From NCBI GenBank assembly GCA_963800325.1, contig CAWDAQ010000005.1, positions 186,001-250,000 on the forward strand: a stretch of DNA of 64,000 nucleotides. Direction: 5' to 3'. Below the pieces are notes generated by a model that saw nothing but the letters and a program-made list of their open reading frames with translations, had not been told where the DNA came from and did no database searches. Positions within the stretch are counted from its first letter, which is position 1. Each line of letters begins with the position of its first letter. Shown in pieces: positions 8,359 to 16,539 of the stretch. The stretch comes from CAWDAQ01 sp963800325 (GTDB lineage Bacteria; Actinomycetota; Actinomycetes; Actinomycetales; Dermatophilaceae). The position numbers and the translations under genes were made by a program.

Positions 8359-10593
8359 TCAGTCCCCGCTGGAGCGGCCGAAGCGTCCTGCGAGGATGCC
8401 CTCTCCACCGGCGTGCCGGGGCTGGTACGGCTCGGCGAGGACGCGCTCCTCGGCCTCCGCGCCCCCAGCGGAGGTCTGGCCCAGCCGACTCGGCCACCAC
8501 ACCCACGCGCCCGCGTCGTAGGACAGCGCGGGCACGAGCAGCGAGCGGACGACGAGCGTGTCGAGCAGGACCCCGAACGCGACGATGAACGCGATCTGGA
8601 CGAGGAAGAGGATCGGCAGCACCGCGAGCGCGGAGAACGTCGAGGCGAGCACGATCCCCGCGCTCGTGATGACCCCGCCGGTGACGGCCAGGCCGACGAG
8701 CACCCCGGTGCGCGAGCCCCGGTTCGCGGCCTCCTCCCGCACCCGGGTCATGAGGAAGATCGAGTAGTCGATCCCGAGCGCGACGAGGAAGACGAACCCG
8801 TACAGCGGCGTCGACGGGTCGGACCCGGGGAAGTCGAGCACGTGGTTGAACACCAGGGCCGAGACCCCGATCGTCGCGGCGAACGAGACGACGTTGGCGA
8901 CGACGAGCAGCACCGGGGCGACGAGCGAGCGCAGCAGGAGGGCGAGGACGACGAAGATCACCCCGAGGATCGTCGGGATGATCACCCGCAGGTCCCGCTC
9001 GGCGGCGTTGCGCACGTCGAGGTTCGTCGCGGTGGTCCCCCCGACGAGGACGTCCGGGCTCACCTCGTCGAGGTCGCTGCGCAGGCGCTGGACGACGTCG
9101 CTGGCCTGTGGGGAGTCGGCCGGGGCGGTGAGCGTCGCCTGGACGAGGACCTGCCCGTCGACGACCTTCGCCGGCGCCTGCGGGGACGGGGAGGCGTACG
9201 GGTCGGTGACCCCGTCCTCCTGCCGGAGCCTCGTGATGACGGACTTCTGGTCCGCGGCCGGGGCGAGCACCTGGATCGGCGACCCGGAGCCGGCCGGGAA
9301 GTGGGCCGCGAGCACCTTCTGCCCGGTGACGGAGTCGACCTCGTTGAGGAACAGGTCGGACTGGGACACCCCGGAGGCGCGGAACGTCGGCAGGAACACC
9401 GCGAGCACGAGCAGGGCGAGCAGCGTGCTCGCCCAGGTCCGGCGCGGGTGGCTGCCGACGAGCCCGGCGACCCGGCCCCAGATCCCGCGCGTGCCGATCT
9501 TGTCCTCGGAGTGGACGTGGTCGACCCGGGGGATGACCGGCCAGAAGATGCGGCGACCGAACAGCAGCAGCACGGCCGGGAGGAACGTCAGCGCCGACAG
9601 CAGGGCGCCGACGATCCCGAACGCCCCGACCGGGCCGAGGCCCGCGGTGCTGCCGAGGTTGGACAGCAGCAGGCAGAGCAGGCCGAGGATGACCGTCGCG
9701 CCGCTGGCGACGATCGGCTCCACCGAGCCCCGCCAGGCGCGCTTGAGCGCGGCCCACGACTCCTCCGCGTCGTGCAGCTCCTCGCGGTAGCGGGAGACGA
9801 GCAGGAGGGCGTAGTCCGTCGTCGCGCCCACGACGAGGATGAACAGGATGCCCTGGGACTGTCCGCTGACCTCGAGGGTGCCGGCCTTGGCGAGGGGGTA
9901 GACCACGAGCGCGGCCATCGCGAGCCCGAACACCGAGGAGATGAGCACGGCGAACGGGAGGATGGGGCTGCGGTAGACCACGAGCAGGATGACGAACACG
10001 ACGATGAGCGCGACGCCGAGCAGGATGCCGTCGATGCCGCTGAACGCGGTGATGAAGTCCGCGAGGGTGCCTCCCGGTCCGGTGACGTGGGCCCGGAGCC
10101 CGTCCGGGAGGGTGGCGTCGGCAGAGTCGCGCAGCGCGACCGCCGTCTCGTACAGCGGGGTGGTGTCCCCGAAGGTCTCGCTCGCCTTGTCCGCGTCGAG
10201 GTTGACCACCGCCAGCAGGGCCTCGCCGTCCTGGCTCGGCACCGGCTGCGGCGGCGGTCCGACGGTGAAGTCGCCGACGGTGTGGTTGCCGGGCATGTCG
10301 AGCTCGAGGTCGTCGACCCCGGCGAGGTACTTCTTCGCGGCCTCCGTGTCGGAGGCGGTCAGGCCGCCGTCCCGGGCCATGACGACGATGAACGGCAGCG
10401 CGTTGGAGTCGGTGAACTCCGGTGCGACGTCGCTGACGAGCGTGCTCTCGGCCCCGGCGGGCAGGAAGGAGGCGTTGTCGTTCTGCTGGACCTCGGAGAG
10501 CTTGCCGACGAGCGGCCCCCCGATCCCCGATACGACGAACCAGACCAGGACGACGGCCAGCGCCCCCAGACGGACGACCCAGCGTGCGGACAC
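8359..10593 (-). CDS. MMPL-family RND transporter
   Basis: A 744-residue membrane transporter of the MMPL/RND superfamily. It has the expected internal duplication: an N-terminal membrane helix, a large outside domain (about residues 35-170), a block of helices containing GATTDYALLLVSRYREEL, a second outside domain, and a second block containing VALGIDYSIFLMTRVREEA. The Asp-Tyr pairs in both blocks are the proton-relay positions of the family. Members export lipids, antibiotics or toxic compounds using the proton gradient; the substrate here is unknown. The start is GTG at 10593. No TetR-type regulator or partner gene lies nearby, which is less usual for drug exporters. Confidence 0.9.
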   Translation of the reverse strand: MSARWVVRLGALAVVLVWFVVSGIGGPLVGKLSEVQQNDNASFLPAGAESTLVSDVAPEFTDSNALPFIVVMARDGGLTASDTEAAKKYLAGVDDLELDMPGNHTVGDFTVGPPPQPVPSQDGEALLAVVNLDADKASETFGDTTPLYETAVALRDSADATLPDGLRAHVTGPGGTLADFITAFSGIDGILLGVALIVVFVILLVVYRSPILPFAVLISSVFGLAMAALVVYPLAKAGTLEVSGQSQGILFILVVGATTDYALLLVSRYREELHDAEESWAALKRAWRGSVEPIVASGATVILGLLCLLLSNLGSTAGLGPVGAFGIVGALLSALTFLPAVLLLFGRRIFWPVIPRVDHVHSEDKIGTRGIWGRVAGLVGSHPRRTWASTLLALLVLAVFLPTFRASGVSQSDLFLNEVDSVTGQKVLAAHFPAGSGSPIQVLAPAADQKSVITRLRQEDGVTDPYASPSPQAPAKVVDGQVLVQATLTAPADSPQASDVVQRLRSDLDEVSPDVLVGGTTATNLDVRNAAERDLRVIIPTILGVIFVVLALLLRSLVAPVLLVVANVVSFAATIGVSALVFNHVLDFPGSDPSTPLYGFVFLVALGIDYSIFLMTRVREEAANRGSRTGVLVGLAVTGGVITSAGIVLASTFSALAVLPILFLVQIAFIVAFGVLLDTLVVRSLLVPALSYDAGAWVWWPSRLGQTSAGGAEAEERVLAEPYQPRHAGGEGILAGRFGRSSGD

Positions 10594-10679
10594 CGCGACT
10601 CCCTGACTCTCCCCGGCTCGCTCAGCACCCTGAGCAACTGTCGTGTCCCATCGTACGGCCCGGGCGTAGGCTTTCGGAC

Positions 10680-11321
10680 ATGCGGATCGTCCATCTCGGC
10701 TTCTCGCCCGACCTCGTCGACTACCAGGACGCCTGGGACCGCCAGCGCGCCGTGCACGCGGGGGTCGTCGCGGGCACCGAGCCGGACACCGTCCTCCTGC
10801 TCGAGCACGCCGCGGTGTACACCGCCGGCAAGCGGACCGAGCCGCACGAGCGACCGTTCGACGGGACCCCGGTCGTCGACGTCGACCGGGGCGGCAAGAT
10901 CACGTGGCACGGACCCGGCCAGGTCGTCGGCTACCCGATCGTGCGGCTCCCGGCGCCGATCGACGTCGTCGCGCACGTGCGCCGCCTCGAGGAGGTCATG
11001 ATCCGGGTGTGCCGCGAGTTCGGCGTCGAGACCGTCCGCGTCGAGGGCCGCAGCGGGGTGTGGGTCACCGCGGACGAGCGCGGGCCCGACCGCAAGCTCG
11101 GCGCGATCGGCGTGCGGGTGAGCCGGCAGTGCACGATGCACGGCTTCGCCCTCAACTGCGACGCGGACCTCTCGTGGGCCGACAACATCGTCGCCTGCGG
11201 GATCGCCGACGCCGGGGTGAGCTCGATCAGCCGTGAGCTCGGTGAGCGGGTCACCGTCGCCGACGCGCTCCCCTACGTCGAGAAGCACCTCGAGGACGTC
11301 GTCGGCGCCGTCCGCGCCTGA
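10680..11321 (+). CDS. lipB: Lipoyl(octanoyl) transferase
   Basis: Moves the octanoyl group from acyl carrier protein to the lipoyl domains of E2 and glycine cleavage H proteins, the first step of endogenous lipoate synthesis. The 213-residue length is normal. The conserved WHGPGQVVGYP block, the catalytic Lys in KLGAIGVRVSR and the catalytic Cys in NIVACGIADAG are all present. ATG at 10680 starts the typical N-terminus MRIVHLGF. The gene is separated from lipA by a short opposite-strand DksA-like gene, and sucB, a likely target, is upstream. Confidence 0.96.
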   Translation: MRIVHLGFSPDLVDYQDAWDRQRAVHAGVVAGTEPDTVLLLEHAAVYTAGKRTEPHERPFDGTPVVDVDRGGKITWHGPGQVVGYPIVRLPAPIDVVAHVRRLEEVMIRVCREFGVETVRVEGRSGVWVTADERGPDRKLGAIGVRVSRQCTMHGFALNCDADLSWADNIVACGIADAGVSSISRELGERVTVADALPYVEKHLEDVVGAVRA

Positions 11322-11346
11322 GCGGCGGGACCGTCCGGGGCGCGCC

Positions 11347-11673
11347 TCACCGGCGGCCGGCGTGCGCGACGCAGACGACCGCCCACGGCAGCGCCTCGAG
11401 GCGCTCCTCGGCGATCGGCTCCCCGCAGACGTCGCAGCGCCCCCAGCTGCCCTCGTCGAGCTTGACGAGCGCCCGCTCGACGTCGGCGAGGGTGATCTGG
11501 AGGCGGTCGTGGACGGCCACCTGCTGGAGCCGGTCGATCGCCATCGACGTCCCGTCGCCGACGCGCTTGCCGAACGAGATGGCCCCCTGCTCGCCGGGCC
11601 GCTCCTCGAGCACGCCCATCTGCGTCAGGAGCTCGCTCCTCTTGGCCTCCAGGCGGGTGCGCACGTCGTCCAT
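11347..11673 (-). CDS. TraR/DksA-family zinc finger protein (CCCH variant)
   Basis: A 108-residue protein with a coiled-coil N-terminal half and a C-terminal zinc finger. The metal ligands read C-x2-C-x17-C-x2-H (CDVC ... CVAH), so the last Cys of the classic DksA finger is His. DksA-like proteins bind the RNA polymerase secondary channel, but the acidic tip residues needed for DksA function are not evident here. The ATG at 11673 is used; the longer open frame upstream is the antisense shadow of lipA. It is divergent to lipA. Confidence 0.85.
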   Translation of the reverse strand: MDDVRTRLEAKRSELLTQMGVLEERPGEQGAISFGKRVGDGTSMAIDRLQQVAVHDRLQITLADVERALVKLDEGSWGRCDVCGEPIAEERLEALPWAVVCVAHAGRR

Positions 11674-11711
11674 CGCCCCATGGTGGCCCCGGAGGCGGCC
11701 CGACCGCACCC

Positions 11712-11753
11712 CGGGTCGTCGCGCACGGGTCGTCGGGCCCGGGTCGTCGGGCC
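11712..11753. repeat. 14-base tandem repeat between divergent traR-like gene and lipA
   Basis: Three consecutive 14-base units start at 11712, 11726 and 11740. The last two are identical (CGGGTCGTCGGGCC) and the first differs near its end. The repeat fills part of the 186-base gap between two divergent starts, so it could affect promoter spacing. Confidence 0.75.
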
Positions 11754-11859
11754 CGGGGCGTAGGCTGGTGCGTCGCACCCGGTCACGCGCCCGGGTGTCC
11801 GCGTCCCCGGCGCACCCCGGCCGGGCACCGCCCACCGACGAACGCAAAGGGAGGCCCCA

Positions 11860-12885
11860 GTGACCGTCGCCCCCGAAGGCCGCCGGCTGCTCCGGGTCGA
11901 GGCCCGCAACAGCGAGACCCCGATCGAGCGCAAGCCCGAGTGGATCCGCACCACGGCGAAGATGGGTCCGCAGTACTCCGAGCTGCACTCGATGGTCAAG
12001 TCCGAGGGCCTGCACACGGTCTGCCAGGAGGCCGGCTGCCCGAACATCTTCGAGTGCTGGGAGGACCGCGAGGCGACCTTCCTCATCGGCGGGGACACGT
12101 GCACGCGGCGGTGCGACTTCTGCGACATCGCGACCGGCCGTCCCGAGCCGCTGGACCGGGACGAGCCCCGCCGGGTCGCCGAGTCCGTCGCGACGATGGG
12201 CCTGCGCTACTCGACGGTCACCGGGGTGGCCCGGGACGACCAGCCCGACGGCGCCGCGTGGCTGTACGCCGAGACGATCCGGCAGATCCACGAGCGCAAC
12301 CCCGGTACCGGCGTCGAGATCCTCCCGCCCGACTTCGGAGCCAAGCCCGAGCTCGTCGGGCAGGTCTTCGACGCCCGTCCCGAGGTCTTCGCCCACAACC
12401 TCGAGACCGTGCCGCGCATCTTCCGCCAGATCCGGCCCGCGTTCACGTACGAGAAGTCGCTCAAGGTCCTCAGCATGGCCCGCGAGGCCGGGCTCGTGAC
12501 GAAGTCCAACCTCATCCTCGGCATGGGCGAGGAGGACCACGAGGTCGAGGAGGCGATCCACGACCTGCACGACGCGGGCTGCGACATCCTCACGATCACG
12601 CAGTACCTCCGCCCGAGCAAGCTGCACCACCCCATCGACCGCTGGGTCAAGCCCGAGGAGTTCGTCCACTGGAGCGACCTCGCCGAGGAGGTCGGCTTCA
12701 AGGGCGTCATGGCCGGGCCGCTCGTGCGCAGCTCCTACCGGGCCGGGAGGCTGTGGGCGACCGCCATGCGCAAGTGGGGCCGGCCCATCCCGGACGAGCT
12801 GGCCCACCTCGCCGAGAAGCTCGACTCCCCGGCTCGCCAGGAGGCCGCCTCCCTCGTGCGGGGTTCGCTCAGCACCGCCTCCTGA
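11860..12885 (+). CDS. lipA: Lipoyl synthase
   Basis: Radical S-adenosylmethionine enzyme that inserts two sulfurs into octanoyl groups on lipoyl domains. The radical-SAM cluster motif CTRRCDFCDI (CxxxCxxC) is present, and so is the N-terminal auxiliary-cluster motif with Cys in CQEAGCPNIFEC. The conserved C-terminal RSSYRAG contributes the Ser ligand. At 341 residues it is full length for actinobacteria. The start is GTG with GGGAGG a few bases upstream. With lipB it forms the lipoate pathway that matures the SucB protein encoded upstream. Confidence 0.97.
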   Translation: MTVAPEGRRLLRVEARNSETPIERKPEWIRTTAKMGPQYSELHSMVKSEGLHTVCQEAGCPNIFECWEDREATFLIGGDTCTRRCDFCDIATGRPEPLDRDEPRRVAESVATMGLRYSTVTGVARDDQPDGAAWLYAETIRQIHERNPGTGVEILPPDFGAKPELVGQVFDARPEVFAHNLETVPRIFRQIRPAFTYEKSLKVLSMAREAGLVTKSNLILGMGEEDHEVEEAIHDLHDAGCDILTITQYLRPSKLHHPIDRWVKPEEFVHWSDLAEEVGFKGVMAGPLVRSSYRAGRLWATAMRKWGRPIPDELAHLAEKLDSPARQEAASLVRGSLSTAS

Positions 12886-12901
12886 CCGTATCCTGACCCT
12901 C

Positions 12902-13621
12902 ATGGCCCGGAGAGCGAAGAGCGACAAGCCGAAGCGGCGCAACCCCTTCAAGCAGATCCTGCAGGTCTACCGCACGGTCAAGACCGTGGACCGTCGGATC
13001 GGGGTGTGGATGCTGGCTGCCGCCGCCGCGACCGTCCTCGTCGTCGTCGGCGTCGGCGCGATCTTCGGCCACGCCGTCTACGCGCTCATCCTGTCGGTCC
13101 CGCTCGCGCTCCTCGCCGCCCTCGTCGTGCTCTCCCGCCGGGGCGAGCGGGCGGCGTACGACGCCATGAAGGGCCAGGCCGGCGCCACCGCGGGTGCCCT
13201 GAACTCCCTGCGGCGCGGCTGGTACTACAGCCAGGAGCCGGTCGCGGCCGACGCCGCCCGGCCGAACGACGTGACGAACGCGGCCATGGTCTTCCGGGCC
13301 CTCGGGCGCCCCGGCGTCGTCCTCCTCGCCGAGGGCCCTCCCGGGCGGACGAAGAAGCTCCTCGAGAAGGAGCGCAAGAAGGTCGAGCGGGTCGCGCCCG
13401 GGGTCCCGGTGCGCACGCTCGTCGTCGGCGACGGGGAGGGTGAGGTCCCGGTGCGCAAGGTCAACCGCACCATGACGAAGATGAAGCCGGTCCTGACCAA
13501 GGACGAGATGGCGGTGGTCAACAAGCGGCTGAAGTCCCTGCCCGGCATCCGGCAGGGTGTGCCGGCGGGCGTGGACCCGACCAAGGCCCGGATGGACCGA
13601 CGCGCCCTGCGGGGCCGCTGA
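12902..13621 (+). CDS. DUF4191 membrane protein
   Basis: A 239-residue protein with a Lys/Arg-rich N-terminus, two adjacent membrane helices (about residues 37-77) and a basic cytoplasmic C-terminal domain. It matches the DUF4191 family, which in actinobacteria is usually found just after lipA, as here (16 bases after the lipA stop). The soluble part contains GPPGRTKKLLEKERKK and ends with many Arg residues. No function is established. The co-location suggests transcription with lipA. Confidence 0.85.
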   Translation: MARRAKSDKPKRRNPFKQILQVYRTVKTVDRRIGVWMLAAAAATVLVVVGVGAIFGHAVYALILSVPLALLAALVVLSRRGERAAYDAMKGQAGATAGALNSLRRGWYYSQEPVAADAARPNDVTNAAMVFRALGRPGVVLLAEGPPGRTKKLLEKERKKVERVAPGVPVRTLVVGDGEGEVPVRKVNRTMTKMKPVLTKDEMAVVNKRLKSLPGIRQGVPAGVDPTKARMDRRALRGR

Positions 13622-13628
13622 GGCCGGC

Positions 13629-14270
13629 GTGCCCGGGCCCACCACCCTCGCCGCGTTCGCGGTCGCGGCAGCCCTGCTCGTCCTCCTGCCGGGCCCGTCG
13701 ATGCTCTTCCTCGTCGCCCGCGGCATCGCCGGCGGTCCCCGCGTGGGCGCCTGGTCCGCGCTCGGGGTCAACACCGCCACGGCCGTCTTCGTCGCCGCCA
13801 CCGCGACCGGCCTGACGGCGCTCGTCGCCGCGTCCGGCGCCGCGCTCGCGGTGATCCGCACCCTCGGTGCTGCCTACCTCGTCGTGCTCGGGGTCCGCAC
13901 GCTCCGGGACCGCTCCGGCGTCGAGGGCGCGGGAGCGCGGACGGGGGTCGCCGCAGCCGGCCGACTCGCCAGCTGGCGGGCGGGCTTCCTCGTCGGGATC
14001 AGCAACCCCAAGGTCGTCCTGTTCTTCGTCGCCTTCTTCCCCCAGTTCCTCGACCCCTCCCGGCCGGTCGCCCCCCAGGTGCTCGCGCTCGGGGCCGTCC
14101 TCGTGCTCATCGGGTGCGGGCTGGACCTGTGCTACGGGCTCTTCGGCGGCACGGTCCACCGCGCCCTCGCCCGTCGCAGCGCCGGGCTGCGTCGGGGCCG
14201 GGTCGCCGTCGGGCTGACCTACATCGGCCTCGGCGGCCTCACCCTCGCCACCGGCAGCCGCGCCGCGTAA
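13629..14270 (+). CDS. LysE/RhtB-family exporter
   Basis: A 213-residue inner-membrane protein of the LysE/RhtB amino-acid exporter family. The first helix ends with the family motif LLPGPSMLFLVARG, and the central region has GISNPKVVLFFVAFFPQFLD, the second conserved block. Six membrane segments are expected. The GTG start at 13629 lies 7 bases after the DUF4191 stop, so the genes probably share a transcript. The substrate (Lys, Arg, Thr, homoserine lactones or other) cannot be read from the sequence. Confidence 0.88.
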   Translation: MPGPTTLAAFAVAAALLVLLPGPSMLFLVARGIAGGPRVGAWSALGVNTATAVFVAATATGLTALVAASGAALAVIRTLGAAYLVVLGVRTLRDRSGVEGAGARTGVAAAGRLASWRAGFLVGISNPKVVLFFVAFFPQFLDPSRPVAPQVLALGAVLVLIGCGLDLCYGLFGGTVHRALARRSAGLRRGRVAVGLTYIGLGGLTLATGSRAA

Positions 14271-14312
14271 CGGGACGGGATCGTCGCGTCCGGGTCTTGC
14301 CCGGCCCGAGAA

Positions 14313-14350
14313 CGCGCTATATCGTGTTCGGCAGCTCGCGATATAGCGCG
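14313..14350. promoter_or_regulatory. Perfect 12-base inverted repeat, likely PadR operator
   Basis: CGCGCTATATCG at 14313-14324 is exactly reverse-complementary to CGATATAGCGCG at 14339-14350, with 14 bases between. The TATATCG/CGATATA cores are AT-rich in a very GC-rich genome and resemble sites bound by actinobacterial PadR regulators. It lies 52 bases before the DUF4097 start, in an operon whose second gene encodes a PadR protein, so autoregulation is likely. Confidence 0.75.
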
Positions 14351-14401
14351 AAAAGTCGCCGCCCGGCCCACCGTCCGGGCCCGGAGCCTCGGGAGCCACC
14401 C

Positions 14402-15262
14402 ATGTCCACCACCCGGCAGTGGAGCCTCACCGGACCGAAGATCCTCGACGTCGGGGAGGAGGGCGAGTGCGTCGAGCGGCTCACCGTCACCGTCGTCGGG
14501 GGCCGCGTCGACGTCGTCACCCACGACGACTCGCGCGCGGCCCGCGTCGAGGTGAGCTCGGTCGAGGGTCCTGCGCTGTCGGTCGGCTGGGACGGACGCA
14601 CGCTCACCGTGACCCACGGCACGAGCTTCGACGTCGGTCTGCTCGACCGGCTGCGCCAGAACCTCGGGATGCTCGACCGCACTCGGATCCACCTCACCGT
14701 GTCGGTGCCCTCGGGCGCCGCGACGACCGTCACGACGGTGAGCGCCGCCGCGCTCGTGGCCGGCGTGCGCGCCCCGGTCAAGGTGCGCACCGTCTCCGGG
14801 TCGCTCACGCTCGACGACACCGTGGGCGCGGTCAGCGTCGGCACGGTGAGCGGGGACGTCGACGCCCGCCGGCTCCACGGACCGCTCGCGGTCTCCTCGG
14901 TGTCGGGGTCGGTCACCGCGCACCGCAGCGACCTGCCGGAGGTCGGGGTCAAGACCGTGAACGGCGACGTCACGCTCGACCTTCTCACCGGCCGGTGCTC
15001 GGTCTCGGGCACCTCGGTCGCGGGCACGCTGACGCTGCGCTCCCCCGCCACCGGCTGGGACGTCGAGGTCTCCACCCTCGGCGGCACCGTCCTCGTCGAC
15101 GGCACCGCCCTGCCCCGCCACGGACGCACCGCGCGGACGCGCTCCGGCGACGGTGGGCTGCGGGTCCGCTCGAGCTCGGCCTCCGGGGACGTCGTCCTGC
15201 TCGGCCCCGCCCCGCCGCCATCCGCCGACGGCACCGACCGCGCGAGCGCCCCGGCGGTCTGA
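14402..15262 (+). CDS. DUF4097-family beta-repeat protein
   Basis: A 286-residue protein of short repeating beta strands with runs such as VKVRTVSGSLTL, VSVGTVSGDVDA and VSSVSGSVTA. This is the stacked pattern of DUF4097 (a putative adhesin-like right-handed beta solenoid). No signal peptide or membrane segment is present, so it is predicted to be cytoplasmic. The family commonly pairs with PadR regulators in actinobacteria, as here: the padR start is one base after this stop. The role is unknown; it may be an envelope-stress or sensing partner. The start at 14402 follows GGGAGCC. Confidence 0.85.
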   Translation: MSTTRQWSLTGPKILDVGEEGECVERLTVTVVGGRVDVVTHDDSRAARVEVSSVEGPALSVGWDGRTLTVTHGTSFDVGLLDRLRQNLGMLDRTRIHLTVSVPSGAATTVTTVSAAALVAGVRAPVKVRTVSGSLTLDDTVGAVSVGTVSGDVDARRLHGPLAVSSVSGSVTAHRSDLPEVGVKTVNGDVTLDLLTGRCSVSGTSVAGTLTLRSPATGWDVEVSTLGGTVLVDGTALPRHGRTARTRSGDGGLRVRSSSASGDVVLLGPAPPPSADGTDRASAPAV

Positions 15263-15263
15263 G

Positions 15264-15869
15264 ATGAGCCCCGTCTTCGCCCACGGCCAGCTCCGGCTCT
15301 ACCTGCTCGCCCTGCTCGCCGACGGGCCCCGGCACGGCTACGACGTCATCCGGGCGCTCGAGGAGCGATTCGACGGGCTCTACTCCCCGAGCGCGGGGAC
15401 CGTCTACCCCCGCCTGGCCAAGCTCGAGGAGGAGAGCCTCGTCGTGCGGACCGACCAGGGCCGCAAGGCGGTCTACGCGCTCACCGCGGCCGGGCGCGAG
15501 GAGGTCGCCGCGCGCCGCGACGACCTCGCCCACCTCGAGTCCGACCTCGAGGTCTCGGTCCGCGAGCTGGCCGAGCAGGTCCGCGCCGGGGTCGCGACCG
15601 AGACCCGCGACCTGCGCGCCGAGCTGGGCCGGGCCGCCCGCAGGGCGCGGGCGGACGCCACCCCGGCCGGGGGCCCGGAGCCGGACCCGACCGGCCGGCG
15701 GGTCGGCGCCACCGGCCTCGGAGACCTCGAGCGGGCCGTCGCCGAGCTGCGCGCCGAGGCCCGCTCGGCCTGGCGCCGGCACGGCCTGACGCCCGAGCAG
15801 ACCTCCGAGGTCGCCGCGATCCTCTCCGAGGCCGCGGGCAGGATCCGGGAGGTCGTGCGGCGCTCCTGA
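15264..15869 (+). CDS. PadR-family transcriptional regulator
   Basis: A 201-residue regulator. The winged helix-turn-helix covers about residues 10-85, with family motifs LLADGPRHGYDVI, SAGTVYPRLAKLEEE and VYALTAAGREE. The C-terminal half is a long helical, Arg/Glu-rich dimerisation region, longer than in minimal PadR proteins. It is translationally linked to the DUF4097 gene. The inverted repeat at 14313-14350 is the obvious candidate operator. Confidence 0.9.
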   Translation: MSPVFAHGQLRLYLLALLADGPRHGYDVIRALEERFDGLYSPSAGTVYPRLAKLEEESLVVRTDQGRKAVYALTAAGREEVAARRDDLAHLESDLEVSVRELAEQVRAGVATETRDLRAELGRAARRARADATPAGGPEPDPTGRRVGATGLGDLERAVAELRAEARSAWRRHGLTPEQTSEVAAILSEAAGRIREVVRRS

Positions 15870-15901
15870 CCGGTCCGCACCTGACCGACAGCTCCGGGCG
15901 G

Positions 15902-16363
15902 TCAGCGGCGGACGATCGCGGTCCCCGCGGCCTTGTCGTGCAGGCCCCGTCCGTCGCGGTCCCAGACGACGGCGGGCAGGAACAGGCAGAGCAGGACCGT
16001 GCGCACGAGCACCTGGAGCGGCGTGAGCACCGGGCGGGTGAGGGCGCGCACGCGCAGCCCGAGGAGCCGGTGGCCGACCGTGGACCCGGCGGTCGAGACG
16101 AGCAGCAGGTTCTCGACCGCGAACACCGCGAGCGGGACGAAGGCCTTCGGCCCGCTCTGGCCGAGGCCGACCCCGAACAGGGACGCGGCGATGAGAGAGC
16201 ACAGCAGCCAGTCGACGACGACGGCGACGAGCCGGCGCCCGAAGCGCCCGACCGAGCCGGGCCCGCTCGCCGGGAGCCCGAGCCGCTCCCCCGGTGGGCC
16301 GGTGCGGCCGAGCCGCGCGCCCGGGCCCTCGAGCCACGAACTGACGTCCCTGCGGTCGACCAC
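15902..16363 (-). CDS. RDD-family membrane protein
   Basis: A 153-residue membrane protein of the RDD family. After a hydrophilic Gly/Pro/Arg-rich N-terminus it has helices beginning VGRFGRRLVAVVVDWLL, where Arg and Asp give the family its name, then a pair containing STVGHRLLGLRV. The C-terminus has WDRDGRGLHDKAAGT, also conserved in RDD proteins next to glnA in actinobacteria. The start is GTG at 16363, divergent from glnA. The function is unknown; some RDD proteins act in ion exchange. Confidence 0.88.
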   Translation of the reverse strand: MVDRRDVSSWLEGPGARLGRTGPPGERLGLPASGPGSVGRFGRRLVAVVVDWLLCSLIAASLFGVGLGQSGPKAFVPLAVFAVENLLLVSTAGSTVGHRLLGLRVRALTRPVLTPLQVLVRTVLLCLFLPAVVWDRDGRGLHDKAAGTAIVRR

Positions 16364-16414
16364 GCCCTTAGCCTAGGCGAGCCGTCTCACTGTGTGGAAT
16401 CGGGGGTCCAGCGT

Positions 16415-16452
16415 GTAACACGGGCGAAACGTCGGAGTCATGACCGGGAAAC
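16415..16452 (+). promoter_or_regulatory. GlnR box before glnA
   Basis: Four half-sites with exact 6-base spacers are seen: GTAAC (16415-16419), GAAAC (16426-16430), GTCAT (16437-16441) and GAAAC (16448-16452). This matches the known actinobacterial GlnR consensus (gTnAc-n6-GaAAc repeated). It lies about 88 bases before the glnA start and predicts control by nitrogen status. Confidence 0.85.
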
Positions 16453-16539
16453 CGCCCTTCGGTAGGGTCACAGCCGACGATGGTGGGCAGGACTCCCCCC
16501 CTGACGGCCCACCGCCACCACAATCCAGGAGGCTGGGTT

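Noticed and set aside
8413..11001. Long plus-strand frame across the MMPL gene and lipB (862 codons)
   Set aside because: Arg/Glu/Asp-rich sequence without motifs, opposite a well-supported transporter.
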